Below, piece by piece: positions 8,451 to 17,476 of a stretch of DNA of 64,000 bases; position 1 is the first letter of the stretch, and each line of letters opens with the position of its first letter. The stretch covers positions 7,722,501-7,786,500 of the forward strand of contig NZ_CP109434.1 of assembly GCF_036227105.1 (NCBI RefSeq), given 5' to 3'. The translations under genes and the position numbers were made by a program. The DNA comes from Amycolatopsis sp. NBC_01488. Lineage in GTDB: Bacteria; Actinomycetota; Actinomycetes; Mycobacteriales; Pseudonocardiaceae. Under the pieces are notes generated by a model, which was not told where the DNA came from, made no database searches, and saw only the letters and a list, made by a program, of their open reading frames with translations.

Positions 8451-10999
8451 GTGTCCGACCTGATCGAGCGTCGTGACCTGGTCGCCGCGCTCGACCGCGC
8501 CGCCGGGAGCCGGGTCACGGTCGTTTCGGCGCCCGCCGGCAGCGGAAAGACGTCGCTGCTGCGCCTGTGGTGCGACCAGTACGGCCGGGGCCGGCGGATC
8601 GCCTTCATGTCGGTGCAGCCGGGGCAACACGACGCGCAGCTGTTCTGGCACACCTTGCTCGGCGCGGTGCACGCCGCCACCGGCGCGGACCGCGTGGAGC
8701 CGTCGACGACCCCCGGCTTCGACGGGCAGGCGATGGTGGACAAGGTGCTTTCGGCGATCGGCCCGTCCGGCGAGCCGATCTACCTCGTCATCGACGATCT
8801 GCACGAGCTGGGCTCGGCCGAGGCCGCCGACCGGCTCACGGCTCTGCTGACGCAGCTTCCGCCGCACGCGCACGTGATCGTCGCGACCCGCGGCGTCCCG
8901 CCGCTGCGCCTGCACCGGCTGCGGCTGGCCAGGGACCTGGCCGAGATCCGCGTCGCGCAGCTGCGCTTCACCGAAGCCGAAACCCGGGAACTCCTGGCCA
9001 CGGCCCGGATCCCCCTGCGCGACGACGTGGCCGCCACCCTCCACCAGCGGACCGAGGGCTGGGCGGCCGGGCTGGGACTCGCGGTGCTCTCACTGGCCGG
9101 GCACCCGGACCCCGAACGGTTCGTGGCCGAGTTCTCCGGCAGCGACCGGACCGTCGCCGAGTACCTGATGGCCGAGCTGCTGGACCGTCAGCCGGCCGAC
9201 GTGCGACGCCTGCTGCTGCGCACCTCGCTGCTGGACCGGGTCGACGGCGAGCTGGCGGACCTGCTCACCGGCGCGGCCGGGTCGGACCGGATCCTGCTGG
9301 AGCTCGAGGACGCGAACGCCTTCGTCGTCTCACTCGACGCCACTCGCACCTGGTTCCGCTACCACAACCTGTTCGCCGGGCTGCTGCGACTGGAGCTGCG
9401 CCGGACCCAGGCCGCCGAAATTCCGGCCCTGCACCGGCTCGCCGCGCGCTGGTTCGCGGAGCACGCGCTGCCCGCCGACGCCGTCCGGCACCTCCAGGCC
9501 GCCGGTGACTGGCCCGCGGCGGCCCGGCTGCTCGCCGACCATGCGCTCAGCATGACCCTCGACGGCCAAGGGGGCAGCGTGGCGGCCCTGCTGCGTGCCT
9601 TCCCGGCCGGGACCGGTGCGCGGTCCCCGGAGCTGGCCGTGGTGCACGCGATCGCCGACCTCGACCGGATGCACCTCGACGAGGCGGCGGCCCACCTGGC
9701 GATCGCGCGGTCCCACGCCGGCACGTCCGCGTCGCGGATGGTGATCACCGCACTGGACCTGCTGCTGGCCCGGCTGCGCGGCCACTTCTCCGCGGTCGTC
9801 GAGCAGGTGGAGGCGCTGCCGTCGCCGGTGACCGGCCGGTCGGACGCCGACATCGCGCTCGTGCGCGACCTGCAGGCCGTCGCCCTGCTGAACCTCGGCG
9901 TCACCGAGGCGTGGTCGATGCGGCTCGCCGAAGCCGAGCGTCACCTCTTGGACGGCGCCGCTCTCGCCCGGGACATCGGCCGGCCCTACCTCGAAGTGGC
10001 GTGCCTGGCCACCTCGGGTTCGCCTCCACGTTCCGGTCCTTCGCCCTGGCGCGGCGGCGCTGTGAAGAGGCGATCGCGCTGGCGGCCCACCACGGCTGGG
10101 AGGCCGAGCCCGTGATCGCGCCCGCGGCCGCGACGCTCGCCGGGATCTTCGCCGGGACGGGCGAGTTCGACCGGGGCGAGCAGTGGCTGGCGCGGGCCCA
10201 GCGCCTCACCCGGACCGAGGGCGAGCCCGGCACCCGGCTGCTGGTGCACCTGGTCGCCGGACTCCTCGCGGCGGCCCGCGGCCACCATCGCGAGGCGTTG
10301 CCCGAATTCGCCGCCGCGCGCCGGGTCCAGGCCGACATGGCGGGCGAGCACGCACTGAGCGCCCGGGTCACCGCGTGGCTGATCGCCACGCAGGCCCGTG
10401 GTGGGCTGATCGAAGAGGCGAAGGCGACCCTCGAGCACGCCGCGGGCGACGAGCTCGGCACCGCGGCGGCGGTCGTCCGGCTCGCCGAGGGCGATCCGGC
10501 CGGCGCTCGCGAGGAGTTGCGCACGGTTCCCGAGACCGCGTCCGTGCCGACCCGGATCGAGGCCCGGCTCGTGGCGGCGCTCGCCGGCTGGGAGCTGGGC
10601 GACAAGCGAGCGGCCGGAGCCCTGGTCGAAGACGCCTTGAACCTCGCGGAGCAGGACCGGCTGATCCTGCCGTTCGCGATGACCGGAGCAGGGGAACTGC
10701 TCGAGTCCCTGCGGGAGACGTCGCACGCCGCGCTCGTCGCCGACATCCTCGACGTCGTCCGCGGCGGCGCGCCCGCGAACCCGCTTCCCGCCGCAAAACT
10801 CAGTCCGAGCGAGCTACGGGTGCTGCGCTACCTGCCGACCAACCTCACCCGGCCCGAGATCGCCGGGCAGCTGTCGGTTTCGCTCAACACCGTCAACACG
10901 CACATCCGCCACATCTACGCGAAACTCGGCGCCACCGACCGGACGGCCGCCGTCCGGCGCGGCCGCGAACTGCGGCTGCTGGCTTCCGGCCGCGCCTGA
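8451..10999 (+). pseudogene. Second LAL-type LuxR regulator, interrupted by a one-base frameshift
   Basis: Paralogue of the 870-residue regulator at 3662-6274, about 850 residues if repaired. It starts at GTG 8451, with Walker A APAGSGKTSLL and Walker B IYLVIDDLHEL, then the same helical middle and a C-terminal HTH (LSPSELRVLRYLPTNLTRPE, VSLNTVNTHIRHIYAKLG). The reading frame breaks at about 10008-10011. The first frame runs RPYLEVACLATSGSPP and stops at 10115, while the homologous continuation HLGFASTFRSFALARRR is in the next frame. Adding one C in CTGGCCACCTCGG restores the frame and matches the paralogue's EVACLAHQGF. Either a real recent mutation or a sequencing error. As read, the product would lack its DNA-binding domain. 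Confidence 0.85.
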
Positions 11000-11019
11000 A
11001 CCATCGCGATCGCCCGGTG

Positions 11020-13614
11020 TCAGAGGACCCGCATGGTCCTGGCGATGGGCAGCCTGCGGATGCGGGTACCGGTGCCGGCCGCGATGGCGTTGGTCAGGGC
11101 GGGTGCGGCGGTGGGGACGCTGACCTCGCCGACGCCGGTCGGCGGCTCGCCCGACTCGATCAGGTGCACGTCGATCCGCGGTACCGACTGCATCCGCATG
11201 ATCGGGTAGCGGTCGAAGTTCCGGGTGACGATCTCGCCGCCGCCGAGCACGACCTCACCCCACGCGGCGGCGCTCAGCGCGTAGATCAGGCCGCCTTCGA
11301 CCTGCGCCCGGACCAGGTCCGGGTTGACGACGATGCCGCAGTCCAGCACGAACGTGACGCGCTCGACGCGGACGCGGTCGCGCCGGTCCAGGGAGATCTC
11401 GGTGACCTGGGCGCTGTGCGACAGGAAGCTGCTGGCGGCGATGCCCCGCGCCCGGCCTTCGGGCAGCGGGGTGCCCCAGCCGCCCAGCTCGGCGGCCAGC
11501 TCCAGCGCGTGCAAGGTGCGCGGATTCTCCGCCAGCAGGTCGCGGCGCAGGTCGACCTGGTCGCGCTCGGTGGCGATGGCGAGCTCGTCGAGCGCCGACT
11601 CGCGGGCGAACTCGGTGTGCGAGTTGCCGACCGACCGCCACACCATGATCGGCACGCCGGTCTCGACGACGCTGGTCTCCAGCTTGAAGTCCGCCACCGC
11701 GTACGGCGAGTTCACCGCGCCGCTGGTGGTCATGTAGTCGACGCCGTCGGTGAACAGGAAGTTCGCCACGACCGGCAGGGTGACCGAGGTCGGCTGGGCG
11801 GCGATCTGCTGGTGGAACGCGCGCACGCGACCGTCGGCGTCGGCTCCGGCGCGGACCCGGTGCACGGCCATCGCCCGGTACCGGCCGCTCTTGAACTCCT
11901 CCTCGCGCAGCGACTGGAGCTTGACCGGGTACTTCCAGTCCAGCGCCTTCGCGACCTGCACGGCCTCGCTGACCGGGTCGCGGCCGGACGAGCTGTGCAG
12001 GCCGAACGAACCGCCCGCGTACGGCACGTGCACCCGGACCCGGTCCTTCTCGACGCCGGCCGCGGCGGACGCCGCCATGCGGACGTATTCGGGTCCCTCG
12101 GTGCCCGCCCAGACCTCGAGAGTGCCGTCGTCGGCCATGCGGCACACGGCATTGTTCGGTTCCATCGGGGCGTGTGCGAGGTAGGGCAGCTCGTAGCTCG
12201 CGTCGACGACGTGCGCCGCCCGCGCGAGTGCGCCGTCGACGTCGCCGTCTTCCTTGACCACCAAGGCTTTCTCGCCGGACTCGAGCAGACGCCGGTGTTC
12301 GGCGAGGAGTTCCTCCGTGCTGCGCCGCTCGGCGTTCCGGTCGTCCCAGTCCACCCGCACCGCGCGGACGCCCCGCTGCGCGTCGTCGAACGTCTCGCCG
12401 ACCACCGCGACACCCTCGTCGATCGGGATCACGGCGCTCACGCCGGGCAGGGCCAGCGCCGCGCCGTCGTCGATCGTGGCCACGGTGGCGCCGAACTTCG
12501 GCGGGTGCAGCACCACCGCGGTCACCATGCCGGGATGCGTGACGTCGATGGTGAACCGGGTCGTCCCGAGGATCTTCCCGGGAGCGTCGACCCGGAGCCG
12601 GCCTTCGCCGCCGATCAGCTTGTAGTGGGCCGGATCCTTCGGGCTGACGTCGTCCGGGACCGGCACCTGTTCCGCGCGGGCGGCCAGTTCGCCGATGCCG
12701 GCGCGTTTCCCACTCGGGTGGGTCAGCACGCCCGAGTCGATCTCGACCTCGTCGGCCGGCACCTGCCACACCTGCGCCGCGGCCGCCACCAGCCGGGCCC
12801 GCGCCTGCGCGGCGGCCAAGCGGTACCGGGCCCAGTACCCGACGGTCGACGTGGACGCACCGGTGAGCTGGAGGAATCCGCCGCCGGCGGGAGTCGCGTA
12901 GACGTCTCCCCCGGCGTTGCCGCCGTTCGCCGCGTTGACCACCCGGACCGACGCGAAGTCCGCGTCCAGTTCCTCGGCCACGATCGTCGCCAGCCCGGTG
13001 TGGGCGCCCTGGCCCATCTCGATCTGGTTCGAGAAGGCGACAACGGTCCCGTCCTCGTGGACGCGCACGTACGGATGGACCGGGTCGGCGAGTTCCTCCG
13101 GCGTCAGCCGCGGCGCCTCCACCTCCCCGGCAGCGGCCACCTGTTCCGGAGCGTCGCCGGCGGCCAGTGCCTCGGCCGCCGCGCCGATCGCCTTCCGGAT
13201 CCGCGGATACGTGCCGCACCGGCACAGGTTCCCGTTCATCCAGCGGCCGATCGCCGCGTCGTCCGGCGCCGGGTCGGCCGTCAGCAGCGCGGTGGCGGCC
13301 AGCGTCTGGCCGGGCTGGCAGTACCCGCACTGCACCACGTTGCCCCGGTGCCACGCGTCCCGGACGGCTTCGACGACCGGACCCGAAGCGCCTTCGACCG
13401 TGGTGATCGCCTTGCCGGCGGCGGTCCCGGCCGGCGTCTGGCACGCCTTCGTGTTGCGGCCGTCGATCAGCACCGTGCACGCGGCGCAGAACCCGATCCC
13501 GCAGCCGTACTTGGTTCCCGTCAACCCCAGCACGTCGCGCAGCACCCACAACAGCGGGCTGGTCGCGAACCGGTCGTCCACGTCGACATCGGCGCCGTTC
13601 ACCTTCAGCTTCAC
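11020..13614 (-). CDS. Fused [2Fe-2S] / molybdopterin aldehyde-oxidase-type dehydrogenase (IorA-IorB-like)
   Basis: 864 residues of the xanthine-dehydrogenase superfamily. Residues 1-155 are the small iron-sulfur subunit: plant-type cluster cysteines C38, C43, C46, C58 (GCGIGFCAACTV), then the second cluster CGYC and CRC motifs. From about residue 165 comes the molybdenum subunit, with SNQIEMGQGAHTGL and YAGGSFGLH for molybdopterin and a GVGE motif near the end where the catalytic Glu lies. Relatives oxidise N-heterocycles or aldehydes (isoquinoline 1-oxidoreductase type, usually two separate proteins with no FAD subunit). The start is GTG 13614, preceded by AGGAG. The upstream 78-residue gene and palindrome copy 5 are probably part of the same unit. 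Confidence 0.9.
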   Translation of the reverse strand: MKLKVNGADVDVDDRFATSPLLWVLRDVLGLTGTKYGCGIGFCAACTVLIDGRNTKACQTPAGTAAGKAITTVEGASGPVVEAVRDAWHRGNVVQCGYCQPGQTLAATALLTADPAPDDAAIGRWMNGNLCRCGTYPRIRKAIGAAAEALAAGDAPEQVAAAGEVEAPRLTPEELADPVHPYVRVHEDGTVVAFSNQIEMGQGAHTGLATIVAEELDADFASVRVVNAANGGNAGGDVYATPAGGGFLQLTGASTSTVGYWARYRLAAAQARARLVAAAAQVWQVPADEVEIDSGVLTHPSGKRAGIGELAARAEQVPVPDDVSPKDPAHYKLIGGEGRLRVDAPGKILGTTRFTIDVTHPGMVTAVVLHPPKFGATVATIDDGAALALPGVSAVIPIDEGVAVVGETFDDAQRGVRAVRVDWDDRNAERRSTEELLAEHRRLLESGEKALVVKEDGDVDGALARAAHVVDASYELPYLAHAPMEPNNAVCRMADDGTLEVWAGTEGPEYVRMAASAAAGVEKDRVRVHVPYAGGSFGLHSSSGRDPVSEAVQVAKALDWKYPVKLQSLREEEFKSGRYRAMAVHRVRAGADADGRVRAFHQQIAAQPTSVTLPVVANFLFTDGVDYMTTSGAVNSPYAVADFKLETSVVETGVPIMVWRSVGNSHTEFARESALDELAIATERDQVDLRRDLLAENPRTLHALELAAELGGWGTPLPEGRARGIAASSFLSHSAQVTEISLDRRDRVRVERVTFVLDCGIVVNPDLVRAQVEGGLIYALSAAAWGEVVLGGGEIVTRNFDRYPIMRMQSVPRIDVHLIESGEPPTGVGEVSVPTAAPALTNAIAAGTGTRIRRLPIARTMRVL

Positions 13615-13669
13615 GAGAATCTCCTGGGCGGTACGTCCACATCGGACTGAAGTGGAGGCCGGTGCCCGG

Positions 13670-13906
13670 TCAGGCGGGCATGCCGGCGTCGATCCACCGC
13701 TGCAGCTTGTCCACCTGCTCGGCGGGCCACGCGCCGTCGCACGGCATCTGCCCGCTGCGCAGCGATCCCACGATGGCGTCCGCCTTCTCGACGACGTCGT
13801 CGTAGTCGAACAAGTCGAAGCCGGCCAGCATCGCGTCACGGTCCTTCTGCCGGAACAGCGGCTTGATGTCCTGCTCGAAGCCGAGCTTGTCGCCGGGTGC
13901 CGTCAT
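13670..13906 (-). CDS. Small 78-residue protein, cytochrome-c-like relative without a heme motif
   Basis: It has the pattern FEQDIKPLFRQKDRDAML, FDYDDVVEKADAIVGSL, then GQMPCDGAWPAEQVDKLQRW, ending AGMPA. The whole chain resembles the short c-type cytochrome domains with which some oxidoreductases are paired, but CxxCH is absent and the only Cys is in MPCDGAWP. The ATG at 13906 follows GAGGACGTGAC. It lies 55 bases upstream of the molybdenum dehydrogenase on the same strand and is probably co-transcribed. A structural or assembly role is inference only. Confidence 0.75.
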   Translation of the reverse strand: MTAPGDKLGFEQDIKPLFRQKDRDAMLAGFDLFDYDDVVEKADAIVGSLRSGQMPCDGAWPAEQVDKLQRWIDAGMPA

Positions 13907-13993
13907 GTCACGTCCTCGCTTTCCGGTCAGACCACTTCGGGTGTGCCGAAAGGGCCGGCCGTCAGCCTCACGGTGAGGGAGGTGAGACGTCCT

Positions 13994-14010
13994 CACCGGA
14001 ATCCGATGAT
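13994..14010. promoter_or_regulatory. Palindromic operator copy 5
   Basis: CACCGGAATCCGATGAT, centred about 95 bases upstream of the 78-residue gene that precedes the molybdenum dehydrogenase. It is the weakest copy, with one departure in the right arm (CCGATGAT instead of CCGGYGAT). Confidence 0.5.
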
Positions 14011-14309
14011 TCGCTCCCCGGCCGGCCGAGAGCCGCCATGGCGGCGAAACGTGTCGCGTTGGTGGCCGGTGCGGGCCGCTGGGCCGGGTTCACGGTGGTC
14101 GGGATCGACCGCGGTGAAGCGGGCGTGGCGCCTGACCCTGGCCAACATCGTCGGCGTGCTGACCGGCCGCCGGGGTGGCCGGCCTCCAGGCAGGCGCGCA
14201 GCCACCCGAGACCGGCGACGACGCACGGGAGCAGTAGCCAGCCGAAGTCACGTCCCAGGTCGGTGTTCCCTTTTGAGTGATCCTGAGTGACAATGGTGGA
14301 ATCTGAGTT

Positions 14310-14325
14310 TTTACAACGTTGTAAA
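14310..14325. promoter_or_regulatory. LacI-type operator of the GH63-like glycosidase
   Basis: TTTACAACGTTGTAAA is a perfect 16-bp palindrome with the central CG typical of LacI/GalR family operators. It ends 18 bases before the ATG of the secreted glycosidase, overlapping where RNA polymerase or the ribosome would bind, so binding should repress. No LacI-family gene is visible in the window. Confidence 0.7.
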
Positions 14326-14343
14326 TCCCGCTGGGAGGGCTCG

Positions 14344-17300
14344 ATGCGTGGGCGACCGTCTTGGAGAAGAGCCTGGCCGCGCCGAGTGGCCGGCATCGCC
14401 TTGCTCGGACTCGCCGCGCAGGTGGCGTTCCTCGGCGTAGCGGACGCAGTCGAGGACACCGCAGTGCCCCGGCCGGTGGCAGCCACCGCGGGAACGCATT
14501 TCCTCGACCATGCCTCCGACCTGGCGGGGTTCGCGGATCCCGCGTGGTACGAGGCGAACATCCCGTTCGTGGACCTCCCGGACGCCACGATGCAGAGCGT
14601 CTACTACTACCGGTGGCGCGTCTTCAAGGAACACCTGCGTTACACCAACCCCGCCGACGGCTGGATCTCGACGGAGTTCCTCGACTGCTGCGGGTATGCC
14701 GCGCCCTACCAGGCGATCAACGCGGCGACCGGACACCAGCTGACCGAAGGCCGCTGGCTGCGCGACCCGGGCTACGGCCAGGACTACCTCAAGTTCTGGC
14801 TCACCGGCCCGGGCGCGGGACCCAAGCCCGCCACCGATGGCGTCAACGCCGACACCACCGACTGGGCGCACGAGTACAGCGTCTGGCTGGCCACCTCCGC
14901 CTACGGCCAAGCCCAGGTGACCGGCGACTTCGCGCCGCTGCGCGAACTGCTCCCATCGCTCGTGCGCCAGTACCGCGGCTGGGACAAGCAGTTCACCGCC
15001 GACCTCGGCCTGTACTGGTCGGTGCCGGTGTGGGACGCCATGGAGTACTCCGCCTCCTCCTACGAGTCGTCCGACCCGTACCACGGCGGCGCCGGGTACC
15101 GCCCGACGCTCAACTCCTACCAGTACGGCGACGCCGTCGCGATCAGCCGCATCGCCGACTCGGTCGGCGACCACCAGCTCGCCACCGAGTACGCCCAGCG
15201 CGCCGCCGGGCTCAAGACCGCGCTGCAGAAATGGCTGTGGGACCCGCAACGCGGCTTCTACTACGCCAAGGCCCGCGACAACAACCCGAGCCACCGGCTG
15301 TCCGGCAGCCGAGAGCAGATCGGCTTCCTGCCGTGGATGTTCGGCGCCGCCCAGCCGGCCGACAGCTCGGCGTGGTCCCAGCTGCTCGACCCCGCCGGGT
15401 TCGCGAGCGCCTACGGCCCGACCACCACCGAGCGCCGCAGCCCGTCGTTCATGAAGGACGCCGGCGGCTGCTGTCGCTGGGACGGACCGAGCTGGCCCTT
15501 CGCCACCTCGCAGACCCTGACCGGCCTCGCCAACCTGCTCGACGACTACCCCGCGCAAGGCTCGGTGTCCAAAGAGGACTACGCCGCGGCGCTGGCCACC
15601 TACGCCCGGACCCAGACCAAGAACGGCAAACCCTACGTCGCCGAGGCGCACGACCCCGACCGCGACACCTGGATCTACGACGGCCAGAACCACAGCGAGG
15701 ACTACAACCACTCGACCTACACCGACCTGGTCCTGTCCGGACTGATCGGCCTGCGCCCGCAAACCGGCGACACACTCGACGTCCGGCCACTCACACCGTC
15801 CACATGGGACCACTTCGCCGTCGAAAACGTGCCCTACCACGGACACGACGTCACCGTGCTGTGGGACCGCGACGGCAATCACTACGGCCAGGGCGCCGGG
15901 ATGCGTCTCTACCTCGACGGACGGCTCGTCCAGAGCTCCGCCACGCTGCGGAACACCACCATCGACGTCGGCCGCGCCCTGCTCCCCCGCCCCGACGACT
16001 TGGTCAACGACGCCGCCAACCCGCTGCGCACCGGCTACCCGCGGCCGATCACGTCCTACACCTGGACCTACGACAACGCGTGGAACGCCCTCGACGGCAA
16101 GGTCTGGTACAACGAGGTTCCCGAAAACACGCGGTGGACCAACTACGCTTCGCCGAACTCGAACGACTTCTACGGCGTCGACTTCGGCGCACCCACCCCC
16201 GTCGGCGACATCCGCTGGCACGGCTACGACGACGGCGGCGGAGTCAAGCCCGCCGCGGCCTACGCCCTCCAGTACTGGACCGGCTCGGCCTGGCAGGAGA
16301 TCCCCGGCCAAGTCCGCGAGCAGCCGAGCCCGGCGGGCAACGGCGTCAACCGCATCACCTTCCCCACCCTGACCACCAGCAAGGTCCGGCTGGTGTTCAC
16401 CAACCCGCCCGGCGCGTTCGTCGGCGTCACCGAATTCCAGTCGTGGGCGCCCTCGAGCCCGGCCGCCCGGATCGCCGTCGCCCCGGCCAACGCCAACGGC
16501 GTCGTCACCGTCAGCCGCACCACACCGCTCACCGTCACGGTCCGCAACACGACGCCGTCCCCGCTCATCACCCCGCGAGTGAGCATCGCCGCGCCGGACG
16601 GCTGGTCGGTCACCCCGACCAGCCGGCCCCCGGCCACGATCCCGCCCGGCCAGACGCGGACGGCGACGTACACCTTGACCGCACCGCCGGACGCGCCACC
16701 GGGCAGCGCCGCGGCCCTGACCGCAACCGTGTCCTACCACGGTCCCGGCGGGCAGACGGAAACCACGCACCAGCACCAGAACCTCCAAGTCGCCCACCCG
16801 GCCGGGCAACGCGCCCCGGTCGGCGCGTGGACCCTCGACGAGGGCAGCGGCACCACTGCCCACGACAGCGCGGGAACCCACGACGCCACCACGACCGGCG
16901 CACCCGCCTGGGTCCCCGGCGTCAGCGGCACCGCCCTGCAGCTCGACGGTTCCGGCCAGTACGCGGAAACGAGCGCCCCCGTCGTCGACACCACCGGCAA
17001 CTTCTCGGTCAGCGCGTGGGTCCGGCTCGACCACACCGGTTCCTGGGCCACCGCGGTCAGCCAGGACGGCGACCCCAGCAGCGGCTTCTACCTCCAGTAC
17101 TCCGCGGCCGACGACCGCCTGGCGTTCTCAACCAGCGCCGGGCGCGCGCTGTCGAACCTCGCCCCCCAACCCGGGCGCTGGTACCAGCTGACCGGCGTCC
17201 ACGACGCCGACGCCGGCACCTACGTCCTCTACGTCGACGGCGTCGCCCAGGCCAAGACCTGGAACCAACCCGTCGGAGACGCCGCAGCCGGCCCGCTGGC

Positions 17301-17427
17301 CATCGGCCGTGCCGTCTCCGGCGGCCACCACAGCGACTTCTGGCCCGGCAGCATCGACGACGTCACCGTGTGGAACCGCGTTCTGACCGCGGCCGACGTC
17401 GCCGGCCGCTATCAGCCGCCACGCTGA
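14344..17427 (+). CDS. Secreted multidomain glycoside hydrolase (MGH1/GH63-like) with LamG domain
   Basis: 1027 residues. Signal peptide: RRAWPRRVAG plus a hydrophobic core, cleavage near VADAVED. Residues about 50-490 form an (alpha/alpha)6-type catalytic region of the MGH1/GH63 kind (DPAWYEANIPFVDLPD, DWAHEYSVWLA, DGPSWPFATSQTLTGLANLL, GQNHSEDYNHSTYTDL). A discoidin-like module follows at about 570-700 (TWTYDNAWNALDGKVWY), then an NPCBM-associated NEW3-type beta-sandwich at 720-820, and a C-terminal LamG/concanavalin domain at 830-1025 (FSVSAWVRLDHTG). Likely exo-acting on plant or microbial glycans; the exact sugar is unknown. The ATG at 14344 follows GGGAGGG. Controlled by the LacI-type palindrome just upstream. 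Confidence 0.87.
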   Translation: MRGRPSWRRAWPRRVAGIALLGLAAQVAFLGVADAVEDTAVPRPVAATAGTHFLDHASDLAGFADPAWYEANIPFVDLPDATMQSVYYYRWRVFKEHLRYTNPADGWISTEFLDCCGYAAPYQAINAATGHQLTEGRWLRDPGYGQDYLKFWLTGPGAGPKPATDGVNADTTDWAHEYSVWLATSAYGQAQVTGDFAPLRELLPSLVRQYRGWDKQFTADLGLYWSVPVWDAMEYSASSYESSDPYHGGAGYRPTLNSYQYGDAVAISRIADSVGDHQLATEYAQRAAGLKTALQKWLWDPQRGFYYAKARDNNPSHRLSGSREQIGFLPWMFGAAQPADSSAWSQLLDPAGFASAYGPTTTERRSPSFMKDAGGCCRWDGPSWPFATSQTLTGLANLLDDYPAQGSVSKEDYAAALATYARTQTKNGKPYVAEAHDPDRDTWIYDGQNHSEDYNHSTYTDLVLSGLIGLRPQTGDTLDVRPLTPSTWDHFAVENVPYHGHDVTVLWDRDGNHYGQGAGMRLYLDGRLVQSSATLRNTTIDVGRALLPRPDDLVNDAANPLRTGYPRPITSYTWTYDNAWNALDGKVWYNEVPENTRWTNYASPNSNDFYGVDFGAPTPVGDIRWHGYDDGGGVKPAAAYALQYWTGSAWQEIPGQVREQPSPAGNGVNRITFPTLTTSKVRLVFTNPPGAFVGVTEFQSWAPSSPAARIAVAPANANGVVTVSRTTPLTVTVRNTTPSPLITPRVSIAAPDGWSVTPTSRPPATIPPGQTRTATYTLTAPPDAPPGSAAALTATVSYHGPGGQTETTHQHQNLQVAHPAGQRAPVGAWTLDEGSGTTAHDSAGTHDATTTGAPAWVPGVSGTALQLDGSGQYAETSAPVVDTTGNFSVSAWVRLDHTGSWATAVSQDGDPSSGFYLQYSAADDRLAFSTSAGRALSNLAPQPGRWYQLTGVHDADAGTYVLYVDGVAQAKTWNQPVGDAAAGPLAIGRAVSGGHHSDFWPGSIDDVTVWNRVLTAADVAGRYQPPR

Positions 17428-17476
17428 ACGCCGCCGCAGATCCGTCGGTGCCGTGGTGCCACCTCCGGCGGACCGG

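Larger units (their letters stand above)
13907..14343. other. Intergenic region with two operators and a possible membrane-protein remnant
   Basis: Between divergent genes. It holds palindrome copy 5 and a LacI-type operator (listed separately). On the minus strand at about 14150-14255, one frame reads DFGWLLLPCVVAGLGWLRAC, which looks like a single membrane segment, but no start, stop and homologous extension form a gene. Possibly debris. Confidence 0.3.

Noticed and set aside
10183..13650. Open frame of about 1150 codons on the plus strand
   Set aside because: Shadow of the second regulator and the molybdenum dehydrogenase; low-complexity Arg/Ala/Gly text.
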